NCBI RefSeq assembly: GCF_900163665.1
Contig: NZ_FUIA01000027.1
Location: forward strand, 1-64,000
DNA: 64,000 nucleotides
Direction of reading: 5' to 3'
DNA from: Frigoribacterium sp. JB110
GTDB taxonomy: Bacteria; Actinomycetota; Actinomycetes; Actinomycetales; Microbacteriaceae
In this document: positions 50,465-59,721 of the stretch, one piece after another
How positions within the stretch are numbered: position 1 is the first letter of the stretch
Layout: each line of letters opens with the position of its first letter
The notes under the pieces: model-generated
What the model saw: the letters and a program-made list of their open reading frames with translations, nothing else
Databases searched by the model: none
What the model was told of the DNA's origin: nothing
Program-made: the position numbers and the translations under genes

Positions 50465-53400
50465 CGCGGCTCCTTGTTCTCACTCCGGATACTCTCTTCG
50501 AGGAACCGCTTCAACTGCGGCCCCCACTTCGGAAGACCGGCGCCACTGTTCAGGATCGAGTAGTGATCTTCGTCAGGAACAGAAATGGTCGTGCACGCCA
50601 GTACGTGTGAGTCCCAGGACAGGTACGCTCCTGTGCCAACTCTGCTCGCGGACTCCAATAGCTCCGTAGTTGCGATGAGCAGCGCGGGCGTGGCCAGACT
50701 TCCGGAGGTCCCGGTCGACATGACGCGTGAGCTGCGCAATGTGGATATAGCCATCGCTTTGAGGACACCTTCCGCCCCGTCGTCGGAATCAAGCCCCAGA
50801 AGGGACAACCACCTTTCACGCGATCGATCAATGATGACCGCCTGACCCTCGTGATCCTCGTGCACTGGGGCGTGCCCGCCCCGCGACTCGTCTACCCGTG
50901 ATGTGTTTTCCGACACCTTCACTGGCGTGTCGATGATGGTTAGCGAAGCCACGCGTTCCCCACGTCGTTCTAGTTCTTGTCCGACGGTAAACGCAATGTG
51001 GGCGCCCAGAGACCAGCCCAGAAGATGATAGGGGCCGGAAGGCTGCGTCTGTTGCACGACGTCGGCATACACGGCGGCGACGTGAGTACGAGAGTTGAGG
51101 TTTGCGTCCACCCCGGCATGCGCTGGATCTTGTAAACCCATGATCCCCAGATTTGCCGGCAAGTAATCTCGCAAGGCACTGTAGACGAAGGCGAATCCTT
51201 CAAGCGGATGTATAGCGAACAGATATCGGCCATTTGTTGCTTGTAGGAGCGGCACACGAATCGCCTCAACCCAGACGTCCGGCGTGGCGGCATCCGCCGC
51301 CGGCGTCGACGCAGATGAGTCAACCCCTCCACAGGTAAGGAGCGAGCTCTTCGAACGACGCGGCTCGCCATGGTCTACGTGTGTGTCTGTACGATCTGCG
51401 TGCAGCGTTTCGGAAGCCGCGCTGAGCTGAGTCATCGCTTGGACCCACAAGTCGGACAGTTCCTGAACATCGCTTTCCGCGAGGATGCCGGAAGCATACG
51501 TTATGGAACCTCGCAGGGCCCAACCACCATCCTTCGTATCCGGCACAGCCGATATGTTGATGTCCAGGACCGATGGCAGAGGCATCGACTTGTCCGACGC
51601 TCCGGATAGACCGGGAGCTTCGGGAGCGAATGCCCAGGCCGTCTCCTCCTCGTGCCGGCCGCCCCCGAACTGCCCCAGATAGTTGAACCCGATCTGCGGC
51701 ATGTGCCCGTCTTCGAATGCCGAAGCAGCGTCGGGATTCAGCGATCGCAAGACGCCGTATCCGATGCCCTTGTCCGGGACCTGCCGTAGTTGATCTCTGA
51801 CGTACACAACAGCGTCCAGAGCGACTTTCGGATCATCGAGTGCGGCTACAGGGTCGGCATCGGCCGTGTCCACACCCACTGGGTACCACGTCGTGAACCA
51901 TCCCACAGTGCGTGAGAGGTCGCTGCCCGGCACAAACTGTTCTTCACGTCCATGCCCTTCGAGTCCGACCAGGACCCGCCGGTGTCTTACGCCGCGCTGT
52001 GCCCGCCATGCGCCCACAGCAATTGCCAGCGAACTGAGAAGAACATCGTTGACCTCTGCCGATAGCGCGCTCGGAATGGTGGATAGCAACGGTCCGGCGA
52101 CCGACGATGGCACCCGAACTCGAGCCCTGCGCGCCGTCTCCCGCTTATCGAGTTTCGGGTCTACATGACGTGCCCCCAGGAGAGGGTCAGGGACCGTCAA
52201 GCTGTTTGCCCAGTACTCCGTCTGCCCGACGACGTCCATCGCAACGGCACGGGTCGCGAGCGCTTCCGCCCAGGCTGTCATGCTCGTACCCGCTGGCAGC
52301 AACGGGTCCGTGGTGCGCCCCGTCTCGATCTCCCAGGAATGCTGCAGATCGTCTTCCAAGATACGCCACGATACACCGTCGACTACGAGGTGATGGACGA
52401 CGAGAAGAAGACGGCTCGTGTCCTCCGCTACGCTCGTAAACAAGGCCGCCCGCCAGAGCACCCCGCGCTCAGGATCCATCGTGTGTGCCATCGACGTCAC
52501 CCGATTCTGGATGGAATCCGTCCATTCGGGGTCTGACCAGGCGGAGTCCACCTGTTGAACTGTGATCCGCTCGCGGAGTGTTCCTGGTCGCAGCGGTAGC
52601 AGTTCGAAGTGGCGATTACCGTCCTCGGCTCGGGTGAGACGCGCGTTCAGCGCCCCGTGGTGCTGGACCGCCTGAGCGAGTACGCGCGTCACCAGTTCAT
52701 CCGAAGTGTCCGCGGGCACCGTGTAGAGAGCCGCCTGAGCGAACGATGCGAATCCCGGACTACCCGCCATCGAGCGGGCGATCGGCCAGAGCCGAGACGA
52801 TCGCACTTCGGCGCTCTCCACGCAAGACGCGGTCTCCCGTGAGGCGCGTTCGTCGACGATCCGAGCGAGGGCTGCGACTGTCCGGGCCGAGAACACCTCG
52901 GACGCAGCGATCATGATACCTGCGCGACGGGCCATGGACATGAGTTGGATCGACAGAATGCTGTCGCCACCCAGTCGGAAGAAGTCATCGTCGACCGAGC
53001 ACGCCGTGTCGGCACCCAGCCTTAGCACTTCTTGAACGGCTTTCATGAGTGTGCGCTCCGTCTCCGTCTCCGGCTTCCTCCCGGCGGAGGCGGCCTGGCC
53101 GAGTTCCGGTTCGGGCAGTGCCCGCCGGTCGAGCTTGCCATTTGGCGTGAGAGGGAATGCCTCTACCCGCATATACGAAGCCGGCACCATGTAGTCGGGC
53201 AGCTGCTGCGCGGCATGCGTGCGTACCGCATCGCGCAAGGCGGCGTCGTCGATTTCGATATCGGTGGGAATCACGTACGCGGCGAGGAACGTCCCGCTCG
53301 ACGGATGATCAGCGGCGATCACCGCCGCTCCCGCGACGAGCGGGTGCGTCTCAAGCACCGCGCGGATCTCGTCGGGCTCGATCCGGTATCCGCGGATCTT

Positions 53401-56400
53401 TACTTGCTCGTCGGCACGCCCGAGATAGTCGATGTGACCTTCGGCGTTCCATCGGGCGAGATCCCCGGTACGGTACATGCGCTCCCCCGGCTCCCACGGG
53501 CAGGCGACGAAGCGCTCAGCCGTGAGGGCGGACTGCCCCCAGTAGCCGCGCGCATTGCCCGCGCCCGCCAGATAGAGCTCGCCCGCAACACCCGGCAGCG
53601 TGGGCTGCAGGTTGTCGTCGAGAATGTAGGCGCGGGTGTTGAAGATCGGGGTGCCAACGCTCGGGGTGGTGCTGTCGGCGAGATCTGCGCCGAGCGCGTT
53701 GATCGTGTACTCGGTCGGCCCGTAGAGGTTGTAAGACTCCACGCCGGGCGCGTCCCGCAGCTGCTGCCAGAGTCGCTCGGGCACTGCCTCCCCACCGAGG
53801 GAGACGAACACCACCCCCGGGGCGTCGGCCGACACCGACCGGCCCGCCGTCCGGTCGCGTTCCAGCAGCCCCTCATCGACGAGCACCTGCCCGTACGACG
53901 GGGTGACGTCGAACCCGTCGATGCGCTGATCGTCGTAGTACGCAAGCAGACGCTGCGGGTCCCGACGCATCTCCTCATCTATCACGTACACCGCGTGCCC
54001 GTTGAGCAACCAGAAAAGCTGCTCCCACGACGCATCGAACGAGAAGGATGTCGTGTGAGCGATCCGCATCCGCCGCCCGGCCTGATGGACCACCACGCGG
54101 TCGAAGATCTTCTCGACATGGTTGGCGTACATGTTCGTCAGGCCTCGGTACGCGACCGCGACGCCCTTCGGCCGGCCCGTGGAGCCAGACGTGAAGATGA
54201 TGTACGCCAAGTGGTCCAGCGACACCTCACCACCACGCTCCTCCACCGTGATCGAGCCCGCGTCTAGGGCTGAGATGCGGGCGCGGACCGCCTCGTCATC
54301 GAGGTTCACCGCCTCCCCAGCGGATGAGCCGAGCCTCGCTGCGTCGCGGTCGGTGACGAGCGTAACCGTGGGGGAAGCGACGTCGAACATGTAGCCGATA
54401 CGCTCGTCGGGCAGCTCGGCATCGACCGGCACGTAGGCCGCGCCGACGGCGAACACCGCGAACATCGCAATAACCATCCGCTCGTCACGCGGCAGCAGCA
54501 ACGCCACCCGATGCTCGGGGCGCACGCCGTGCTCCAGCAGCAGCCGGGCATACCGGTTCACTTCGGCGGAGAACTCGGCGAAGACGAAGCGTCGCGAACC
54601 GGCAACCAGTGCAGTCTCATTCGGAGATCGGCGAACCTGGCGCTCCAGCAGGCTCGCGACCGTCACACCTTCGATCGCGCGGTGCAGATCGGCAACGATA
54701 CCCGTGTGCGGCTGGGCCTCATCGGGGAGCAGCGCCGTCAGCTCGCCAACGGGAACATCGAGCTTGTCTGTCAGGCCCCGGAGCACGAGCAGATAGCGTT
54801 CCAGCAGCCGCTCAGCCGCTGCGTCATCGAAAGCGTCGCGTCGGTAGGAGAGACGTACGTGAACATCGGCAACGTCGCCTTGTATCCAGGGATTCACGGC
54901 AAAGGTCACTGGGTAGTGGGTCGCGTCGTCGATCTCCGCTTCGACGACCTTCACACCGGCCCAGTCGCGTTCTCCGGCGGCGCCGAAAGGGTGATTCTGC
55001 ACGACGAAAAGGGTGTCGAATAACGTTGACATGCCGACGGCAGCCTGGATTTTCGTGAGCGATGTCTGCGGATATTCGATGACGGTCAACTGCCTGGCCT
55101 GCACCCGTGATAGCAGCTGTTCGACGGTCTCGACCGGCGTGACGCCTATCCGCATCGGCACGGTGTTGAACAGCAACCCGATGATGCGGTCAGACTCGGA
55201 CAGCTCAGCCGGACGGCCCGACACGGTGTTACCGAAGACGACATCGTCGCTGCCGGTGAGACGGCTCAGAGCGATGCCCCAGGCTGTCTGCAGCAGGGTA
55301 CCCACGGTCACACCAGCAGTCCTCGCGGCCGCAAAGACCGCTGCAGCCGCGGTGGGATCGAGATCTCGGTGAAGTTCCCCTGTCTCGACCTGTGTGCCGC
55401 TGAGATCGCTACTCTCGGGCCAGAGCAGGGTCGGCCCAGTCAGGCCCGCGAGATAATCGTCCCACGCACGCGAAGCAATGTCAGGGTCTTGCTCATCCAG
55501 CCAATCGAGGTACGAACGGAACGATGCGGGCGGCATGCGATCTGCATAGTCGGGATCGGCATAGAGGTCGAAGATCTCTTCTAGGAGTGCACTGAGCGAC
55601 CAACCGTCGATCAGGATGTGCTCGAAGCTCATCGCGAGCGTCCACGCTTCCGGCGCGTGCTCGAGCAGTGTGAACCGAATGAGCGGAGGGGTCTCGAAGT
55701 CGAACGGCTGTCGTCGTTCGTTGGCGAGGAACTCACTTACCGGGGTACCGAGCGCCTCCCACTCGGGCAGCCGGATCACCCGGAACGGCACGTCGGAAGC
55801 TGCAGGGATCACCTGTGCCTCGCCCGAGGGGATGAACGCTGCGCTCAGGTTGGGATACCGGGAAAAGGCGGTGGCCGCGGCCCGCGCCATGCGCTCGGCA
55901 TCGACGCGGCCCGAGAGCTGCCGCGTGGACAGTGAGACATAGGCGTTGTGGTCGCCGGACTCCCGCGCTCGCACAAGGTGGTAAAAGAGCCCGTGCTGCA
56001 GCGGCGAGAGCGGCAGTATCTCCGCGTCGTGCCCGTAGCGGGCTCGAATGCCCTCTTCTTCTTCCCGCAAGAGGGTCAGTCGGTCTGCACGACGGACCCT
56101 GAGCGGCACGACGGGTTTTGCGGGCTCTGCCAGAGCGATGCCCGAGTGAGCGATCTCATTAAGGATCTCTTCTGCGAGCCGACATGCGTCTAGGTCGATT
56201 CCCGCTGCCGCGGCAACCTCGACGCGGACAACACGGTCATCTGAACCTGGTCTGGCGCCGGAGAGCACGAGGACGTCGAGATCGATTTCGGCGCGTTCGA
56301 GAGCTTTCACTGTGACCGTATCGGGTTCCGCGTTGGTGGCGAACACCGTCACTCGGACTTTCGGTATCGGCAGGTCGTCGACGAAGCGTGCCAGCTGAGG

Positions 56401-59400
56401 GTGATCGATCAGCGCTTCATACTGCACGGCTCGCTCCCCCAGGAGGCCACTGCTCGCCTGACTGATCCCCTCGTTCGCGGCAATGCCTTGTGCCTCGCCG
56501 CCGTCACCCCTCAGCAGCACCGGGAACTGACGAACCATGAAAATTCCGTCCGGCTCGCACAACTCCACGACCAGTCCACCGTCAATCGTCGAGTCGAGCG
56601 CATGCGTCACGGCGTTGAGAACGACGGTGCGCGCCTCCTCCTCGCTTCCAGTTTGATTTGACTGCACGCTCCTCACAGCGCCTCCGCAAGTCGCCTCCAC
56701 TTCGCCTCGCCGAGGCAGAGTCGTGTCGGGTGCGTCGGCGATTTCGTCGGCCCACTCCTCCCAGAAGGGGTCGTGGAGCGCCGCGGTCAGCTCCCCGTCG
56801 GAGTACGCGTGCACGTTGCCGGGCGCTCTCTCGATGACGACGGCGGTGTCGGAGCGGTAAGCATCAACGAGACCGGTCAGCGTGGCGGCCACGGCGTCGA
56901 GCGTTGCGGGGTTCTCCACCTTGCCCTCCAGTTCACCGCCGCCGTCCTCGAGCACGCGCAGACGCATGTCCCCCACCCGCGATAAGACGAATCCAGAGTG
57001 CTCGACCGCAGCGCGCCAGAGGGGTGCATCTTCTGCGTCGAAATCGGCCAGCGGGAGCCGGAATGTCCGCCGTGCCTTCCCGCCGACCTCGGCGGCGGGC
57101 TCTCCTGCCCGGCCGGCCCGCACCAGCTGGGCAAGGTGCCGGATCGGCAGGCTTGGGTACCGCGCACCGAGTGTCAGGAACAGCTCGGTGCCACGCAACA
57201 GCCGAGACGTCGTCGCCGGAGAGAACAGCTCGCGGGTGGCATTTAGGTACAGACTGAGCCGCCCCTTCTCGCGTCGAGCGACCGAGAAGACCAGATCGAA
57301 AAGCGCCGGTCGCGAGGAAACGTTGCCCTCTGACTCCGGCGGAACAAGCGGTGTGAACAGCGACGTCTCATCTTGCGTGAATTCCGGAGTGTCGAGGTAG
57401 GCTGCCATCACCTGAAACAGCGGGCTTACCCCGGGGACACGCTGCGGGGAAACAGTCTCGACAACACTCTCAAACGGCGCGAACTTGTGCTCTTCAGCGT
57501 CGAGCACCCGGCCACGAAGATTGTGCAGCAATTCGCCGAAACCTTCAGTTTCGTCGATGTCTGCACGCACGACAACGGTGTTGACGAAGTACCCGATCAG
57601 GTCGCTCAACTCGGGCTGATCACGCAAGCTGATCGGCGTTCCGATGGGCACACTGCTGCCGGCGCCCTCCACCCAGAGTGCAAGCGAGAGCGCGGTCATA
57701 AGCGCCTGCAGCGGAGTCGCACTCCGCTCTATGAGCAACTCGTCGATGCTTTCGGTCTCGCTGCTCGACAAAGCGGCGCTCGCTGGGAAGACTGTACGCG
57801 TATCGGTTTCGTCACGAGAATAGTCGAGCGGAAGCACAGTCTCCGCAGGCAGACCGGTCAAGACATCACGCCAGTGGTCGAGCTCAGTCCGGTAAAGAGA
57901 TCCCGGGTCACTACGGTCGCCCAACATCGCGCGGTGCCAGACAGCGAAGTCGGCATACTGCAGCGGCAACGAAGGGAGGCCCGCCGGTCGTCCTGTGAGT
58001 GCCTCCGCGTAGAACGCGTTCAAGTCGCGGATCAGTGGCTCAAAAGACTGCTCGTCGGTGATGAGGTGATGGCTAGGGAGCACAAGTACATCGCCATGCT
58101 CGTGACGCAAGACGTGGAATCTCATGCCGAACTCGCGTGACAAATCCATCGGTGCCCTCACGAGCTCCGAGATTCTCGTCATCAGGCGATCCCGATCAAT
58201 CTGCTCGATCTTGATCGCTTCACGATTCTTCAAGGATGCCTCATGAACCGTCTGCTGGAGCAAGGAGGTGTTCTCGTCGAAGCTGAACGTCGTTCGAAGC
58301 GTCTCATGACGCGCAACAAGTTGACCGATCGCTTGCGCAAGTGCAACGGGATCGATGCGCTGACGCGCCTCCAGCTCGACTGGTATCCGGTATATCGAAC
58401 TGCCCGCCAACTCTTCTGTCACCCAGAGCGCTTGCTGGCCGAAGGATGCTGGCACCTTGTCGGGCCGGGGTACGTCCCCCACCCGCAGCACCGGGCCCGC
58501 ATCGCCAGCCGCGTCATCCGCCACACGAGCAAGGCCCGCGATGGTGGGGTGATCGAAGACATCCCGCAGAGTCAGCCCCGCACCCAGCTGGGCGTTCGCC
58601 CGGGCCACGACCCGGGTTGCGAGCAGTGAATGCCCGCCCAGGCGGAAGAAATCATCATCCACCGACAGGGAAACGCCATCATCAAGGCGGAGCACGTCCC
58701 GGAATACGGCCGCCAGGGTCCGCTCGGTCTCGGTCTCTGGGGCTCGCCCGGCTCCCGCCGACCCGGCCAGATCGGGGGCTGGCAGCGCACGCCGGTCGAG
58801 TTTCCCGTTCGCCGTCACCGGGAACCGGTCAAGAACAGTGACTGTGGTGGGGACCATGTACTCGGGCAGCACTGCGCCGGCGTGCGCCCGCAGTGCCCGG
58901 GCGAAGGAGGACACGTCCTCCGCGGCTCCCGTATCAGCGAGCGTGACATAGGTGGTGAGGAACTTCCCACCCGCCGGGTGATCCAACGCCACAACGATCG
59001 CCCCAGAGACGAGCTCGTGGGTCTCGAGGATGTTGCGGATCTCGTCAGGCTCGATCCGGAATCCCCGGATCTTGACCTGATCATCCGACCGGCCCAAGAA
59101 CTCCAACCGGCCCCCGTCGTTCCACCGCACCACATCACCGGTCCGGTAAAGACGCTCACCGTGTTCGCCCGTCGGGTCAGCGACGAATCGGGCCGCGCTC
59201 AAGGCACTCTGCCCTGCATATCCCTGGGCCAGTTGGGCCCCGCCGACATACAACTCCCCCATCGTCCCCGGGGGCACCGGTCGCAACCAGGAGTCCAGCA
59301 CGCGCACGAACGTGTTCGCCGCCGGTCCACCAATCGGCACCACCGCGGTCTCTGCGTCATGGTCCGCTACTGCCGCGGTCGCGTCGCCGGTGACCTCCGT

Positions 59401-59697
59401 GGACCCGTAGAAGTTGTGTATCACCGCATCCGGTGCCGCCCGGTGCATCGCTCCCAGGGTGGAAGACCCAAGCACCTCACCCGAGGCCACCCACGACCGC
59501 ACCGATTGGAGCAACTGCCCGGCATTGGGCAATCCAGCGATCGCGTCGGCCAGACCCGGCACCGTCAGCAGATGTGTCACCTCGTGCCGGCTCATCAAGC
59601 CTGCCAAACGTTCCGGGTCGCGGACGTCCTGGTCCGAGGCGACCACCACTGTCGCCCCGGCCGTGAGCGGACCGAACAGTTCGGTGGCCGCATCCAC
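50461..59697 (-). CDS. Nonribosomal peptide synthetase, C-terminal part after an in-frame amber codon
   Basis: 3078 codons, in the same frame as the upstream segment and separated from it only by TAG at 59719-59721. Approximate domains (minus strand): rest of A2 to 58790; T2 (GGHSLL) 58700-58520; C3 (SHHLITDEQS) 58470-57150; a degenerate C/E-like region without HHxxxD, 57080-56130; C4 (HILIDGWS, opening LPLSPLQHGLFYH) 56020-54700; A3 (FTSGSTGRPKG, YGPTEYT) 54660-53110; T3 (GGDSIL) 53010-52850; epimerase E (HHLVVDGVSW, EGHGRE, GWFTTWYPV) 52800-51420; thioesterase TE (GWSLG, His in DEDHYS) 51280-50490. The A3 pocket reads roughly D-A-E-D-S-G-L-I-N-K, near the hydroxyornithine-type code DMENLGLINK. 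So the chain likely ends in a D-configured, possibly hydroxamate-type residue. A GTG near 59697 has no ribosome binding site and would begin inside A2. Confidence 0.93.
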   Translation of the reverse strand: MDAATELFGPLTAGATVVVASDQDVRDPERLAGLMSRHEVTHLLTVPGLADAIAGLPNAGQLLQSVRSWVASGEVLGSSTLGAMHRAAPDAVIHNFYGSTEVTGDATAAVADHDAETAVVPIGGPAANTFVRVLDSWLRPVPPGTMGELYVGGAQLAQGYAGQSALSAARFVADPTGEHGERLYRTGDVVRWNDGGRLEFLGRSDDQVKIRGFRIEPDEIRNILETHELVSGAIVVALDHPAGGKFLTTYVTLADTGAAEDVSSFARALRAHAGAVLPEYMVPTTVTVLDRFPVTANGKLDRRALPAPDLAGSAGAGRAPETETERTLAAVFRDVLRLDDGVSLSVDDDFFRLGGHSLLATRVVARANAQLGAGLTLRDVFDHPTIAGLARVADDAAGDAGPVLRVGDVPRPDKVPASFGQQALWVTEELAGSSIYRIPVELEARQRIDPVALAQAIGQLVARHETLRTTFSFDENTSLLQQTVHEASLKNREAIKIEQIDRDRLMTRISELVRAPMDLSREFGMRFHVLRHEHGDVLVLPSHHLITDEQSFEPLIRDLNAFYAEALTGRPAGLPSLPLQYADFAVWHRAMLGDRSDPGSLYRTELDHWRDVLTGLPAETVLPLDYSRDETDTRTVFPASAALSSSETESIDELLIERSATPLQALMTALSLALWVEGAGSSVPIGTPISLRDQPELSDLIGYFVNTVVVRADIDETEGFGELLHNLRGRVLDAEEHKFAPFESVVETVSPQRVPGVSPLFQVMAAYLDTPEFTQDETSLFTPLVPPESEGNVSSRPALFDLVFSVARREKGRLSLYLNATRELFSPATTSRLLRGTELFLTLGARYPSLPIRHLAQLVRAGRAGEPAAEVGGKARRTFRLPLADFDAEDAPLWRAAVEHSGFVLSRVGDMRLRVLEDGGGELEGKVENPATLDAVAATLTGLVDAYRSDTAVVIERAPGNVHAYSDGELTAALHDPFWEEWADEIADAPDTTLPRRGEVEATCGGAVRSVQSNQTGSEEEARTVVLNAVTHALDSTIDGGLVVELCEPDGIFMVRQFPVLLRGDGGEAQGIAANEGISQASSGLLGERAVQYEALIDHPQLARFVDDLPIPKVRVTVFATNAEPDTVTVKALERAEIDLDVLVLSGARPGSDDRVVRVEVAAAAGIDLDACRLAEEILNEIAHSGIALAEPAKPVVPLRVRRADRLTLLREEEEGIRARYGHDAEILPLSPLQHGLFYHLVRARESGDHNAYVSLSTRQLSGRVDAERMARAAATAFSRYPNLSAAFIPSGEAQVIPAASDVPFRVIRLPEWEALGTPVSEFLANERRQPFDFETPPLIRFTLLEHAPEAWTLAMSFEHILIDGWSLSALLEEIFDLYADPDYADRMPPASFRSYLDWLDEQDPDIASRAWDDYLAGLTGPTLLWPESSDLSGTQVETGELHRDLDPTAAAAVFAAARTAGVTVGTLLQTAWGIALSRLTGSDDVVFGNTVSGRPAELSESDRIIGLLFNTVPMRIGVTPVETVEQLLSRVQARQLTVIEYPQTSLTKIQAAVGMSTLFDTLFVVQNHPFGAAGERDWAGVKVVEAEIDDATHYPVTFAVNPWIQGDVADVHVRLSYRRDAFDDAAAERLLERYLLVLRGLTDKLDVPVGELTALLPDEAQPHTGIVADLHRAIEGVTVASLLERQVRRSPNETALVAGSRRFVFAEFSAEVNRYARLLLEHGVRPEHRVALLLPRDERMVIAMFAVFAVGAAYVPVDAELPDERIGYMFDVASPTVTLVTDRDAARLGSSAGEAVNLDDEAVRARISALDAGSITVEERGGEVSLDHLAYIIFTSGSTGRPKGVAVAYRGLTNMYANHVEKIFDRVVVHQAGRRMRIAHTTSFSFDASWEQLFWLLNGHAVYVIDEEMRRDPQRLLAYYDDQRIDGFDVTPSYGQVLVDEGLLERDRTAGRSVSADAPGVVFVSLGGEAVPERLWQQLRDAPGVESYNLYGPTEYTINALGADLADSTTPSVGTPIFNTRAYILDDNLQPTLPGVAGELYLAGAGNARGYWGQSALTAERFVACPWEPGERMYRTGDLARWNAEGHIDYLGRADEQVKIRGYRIEPDEIRAVLETHPLVAGAAVIAADHPSSGTFLAAYVIPTDIEIDDAALRDAVRTHAAQQLPDYMVPASYMRVEAFPLTPNGKLDRRALPEPELGQAASAGRKPETETERTLMKAVQEVLRLGADTACSVDDDFFRLGGDSILSIQLMSMARRAGIMIAASEVFSARTVAALARIVDERASRETASCVESAEVRSSRLWPIARSMAGSPGFASFAQAALYTVPADTSDELVTRVLAQAVQHHGALNARLTRAEDGNRHFELLPLRPGTLRERITVQQVDSAWSDPEWTDSIQNRVTSMAHTMDPERGVLWRAALFTSVAEDTSRLLLVVHHLVVDGVSWRILEDDLQHSWEIETGRTTDPLLPAGTSMTAWAEALATRAVAMDVVGQTEYWANSLTVPDPLLGARHVDPKLDKRETARRARVRVPSSVAGPLLSTIPSALSAEVNDVLLSSLAIAVGAWRAQRGVRHRRVLVGLEGHGREEQFVPGSDLSRTVGWFTTWYPVGVDTADADPVAALDDPKVALDAVVYVRDQLRQVPDKGIGYGVLRSLNPDAASAFEDGHMPQIGFNYLGQFGGGRHEEETAWAFAPEAPGLSGASDKSMPLPSVLDINISAVPDTKDGGWALRGSITYASGILAESDVQELSDLWVQAMTQLSAASETLHADRTDTHVDHGEPRRSKSSLLTCGGVDSSASTPAADAATPDVWVEAIRVPLLQATNGRYLFAIHPLEGFAFVYSALRDYLPANLGIMGLQDPAHAGVDANLNSRTHVAAVYADVVQQTQPSGPYHLLGWSLGAHIAFTVGQELERRGERVASLTIIDTPVKVSENTSRVDESRGGHAPVHEDHEGQAVIIDRSRERWLSLLGLDSDDGAEGVLKAMAISTLRSSRVMSTGTSGSLATPALLIATTELLESASRVGTGAYLSWDSHVLACTTISVPDEDHYSILNSGAGLPKWGPQLKRFLEESIRSENKEPR

Positions 59698-59718
59698 GAA
59701 ACCGAGCCCACTTTTCCA

Positions 59719-59721
59719 CTA
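59719..59721 (-). other. In-frame amber codon inside NRPS adenylation domain A2
   Basis: TAG falls between GQGCVA and WKSGLGFVDAATE. In the sister domain A1 the same place reads [17 protein letters not shown], so the stop replaces a Leu, one base away from TTG. Both sides are in the same frame and show normal domain sequence. Confidence 0.9.
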
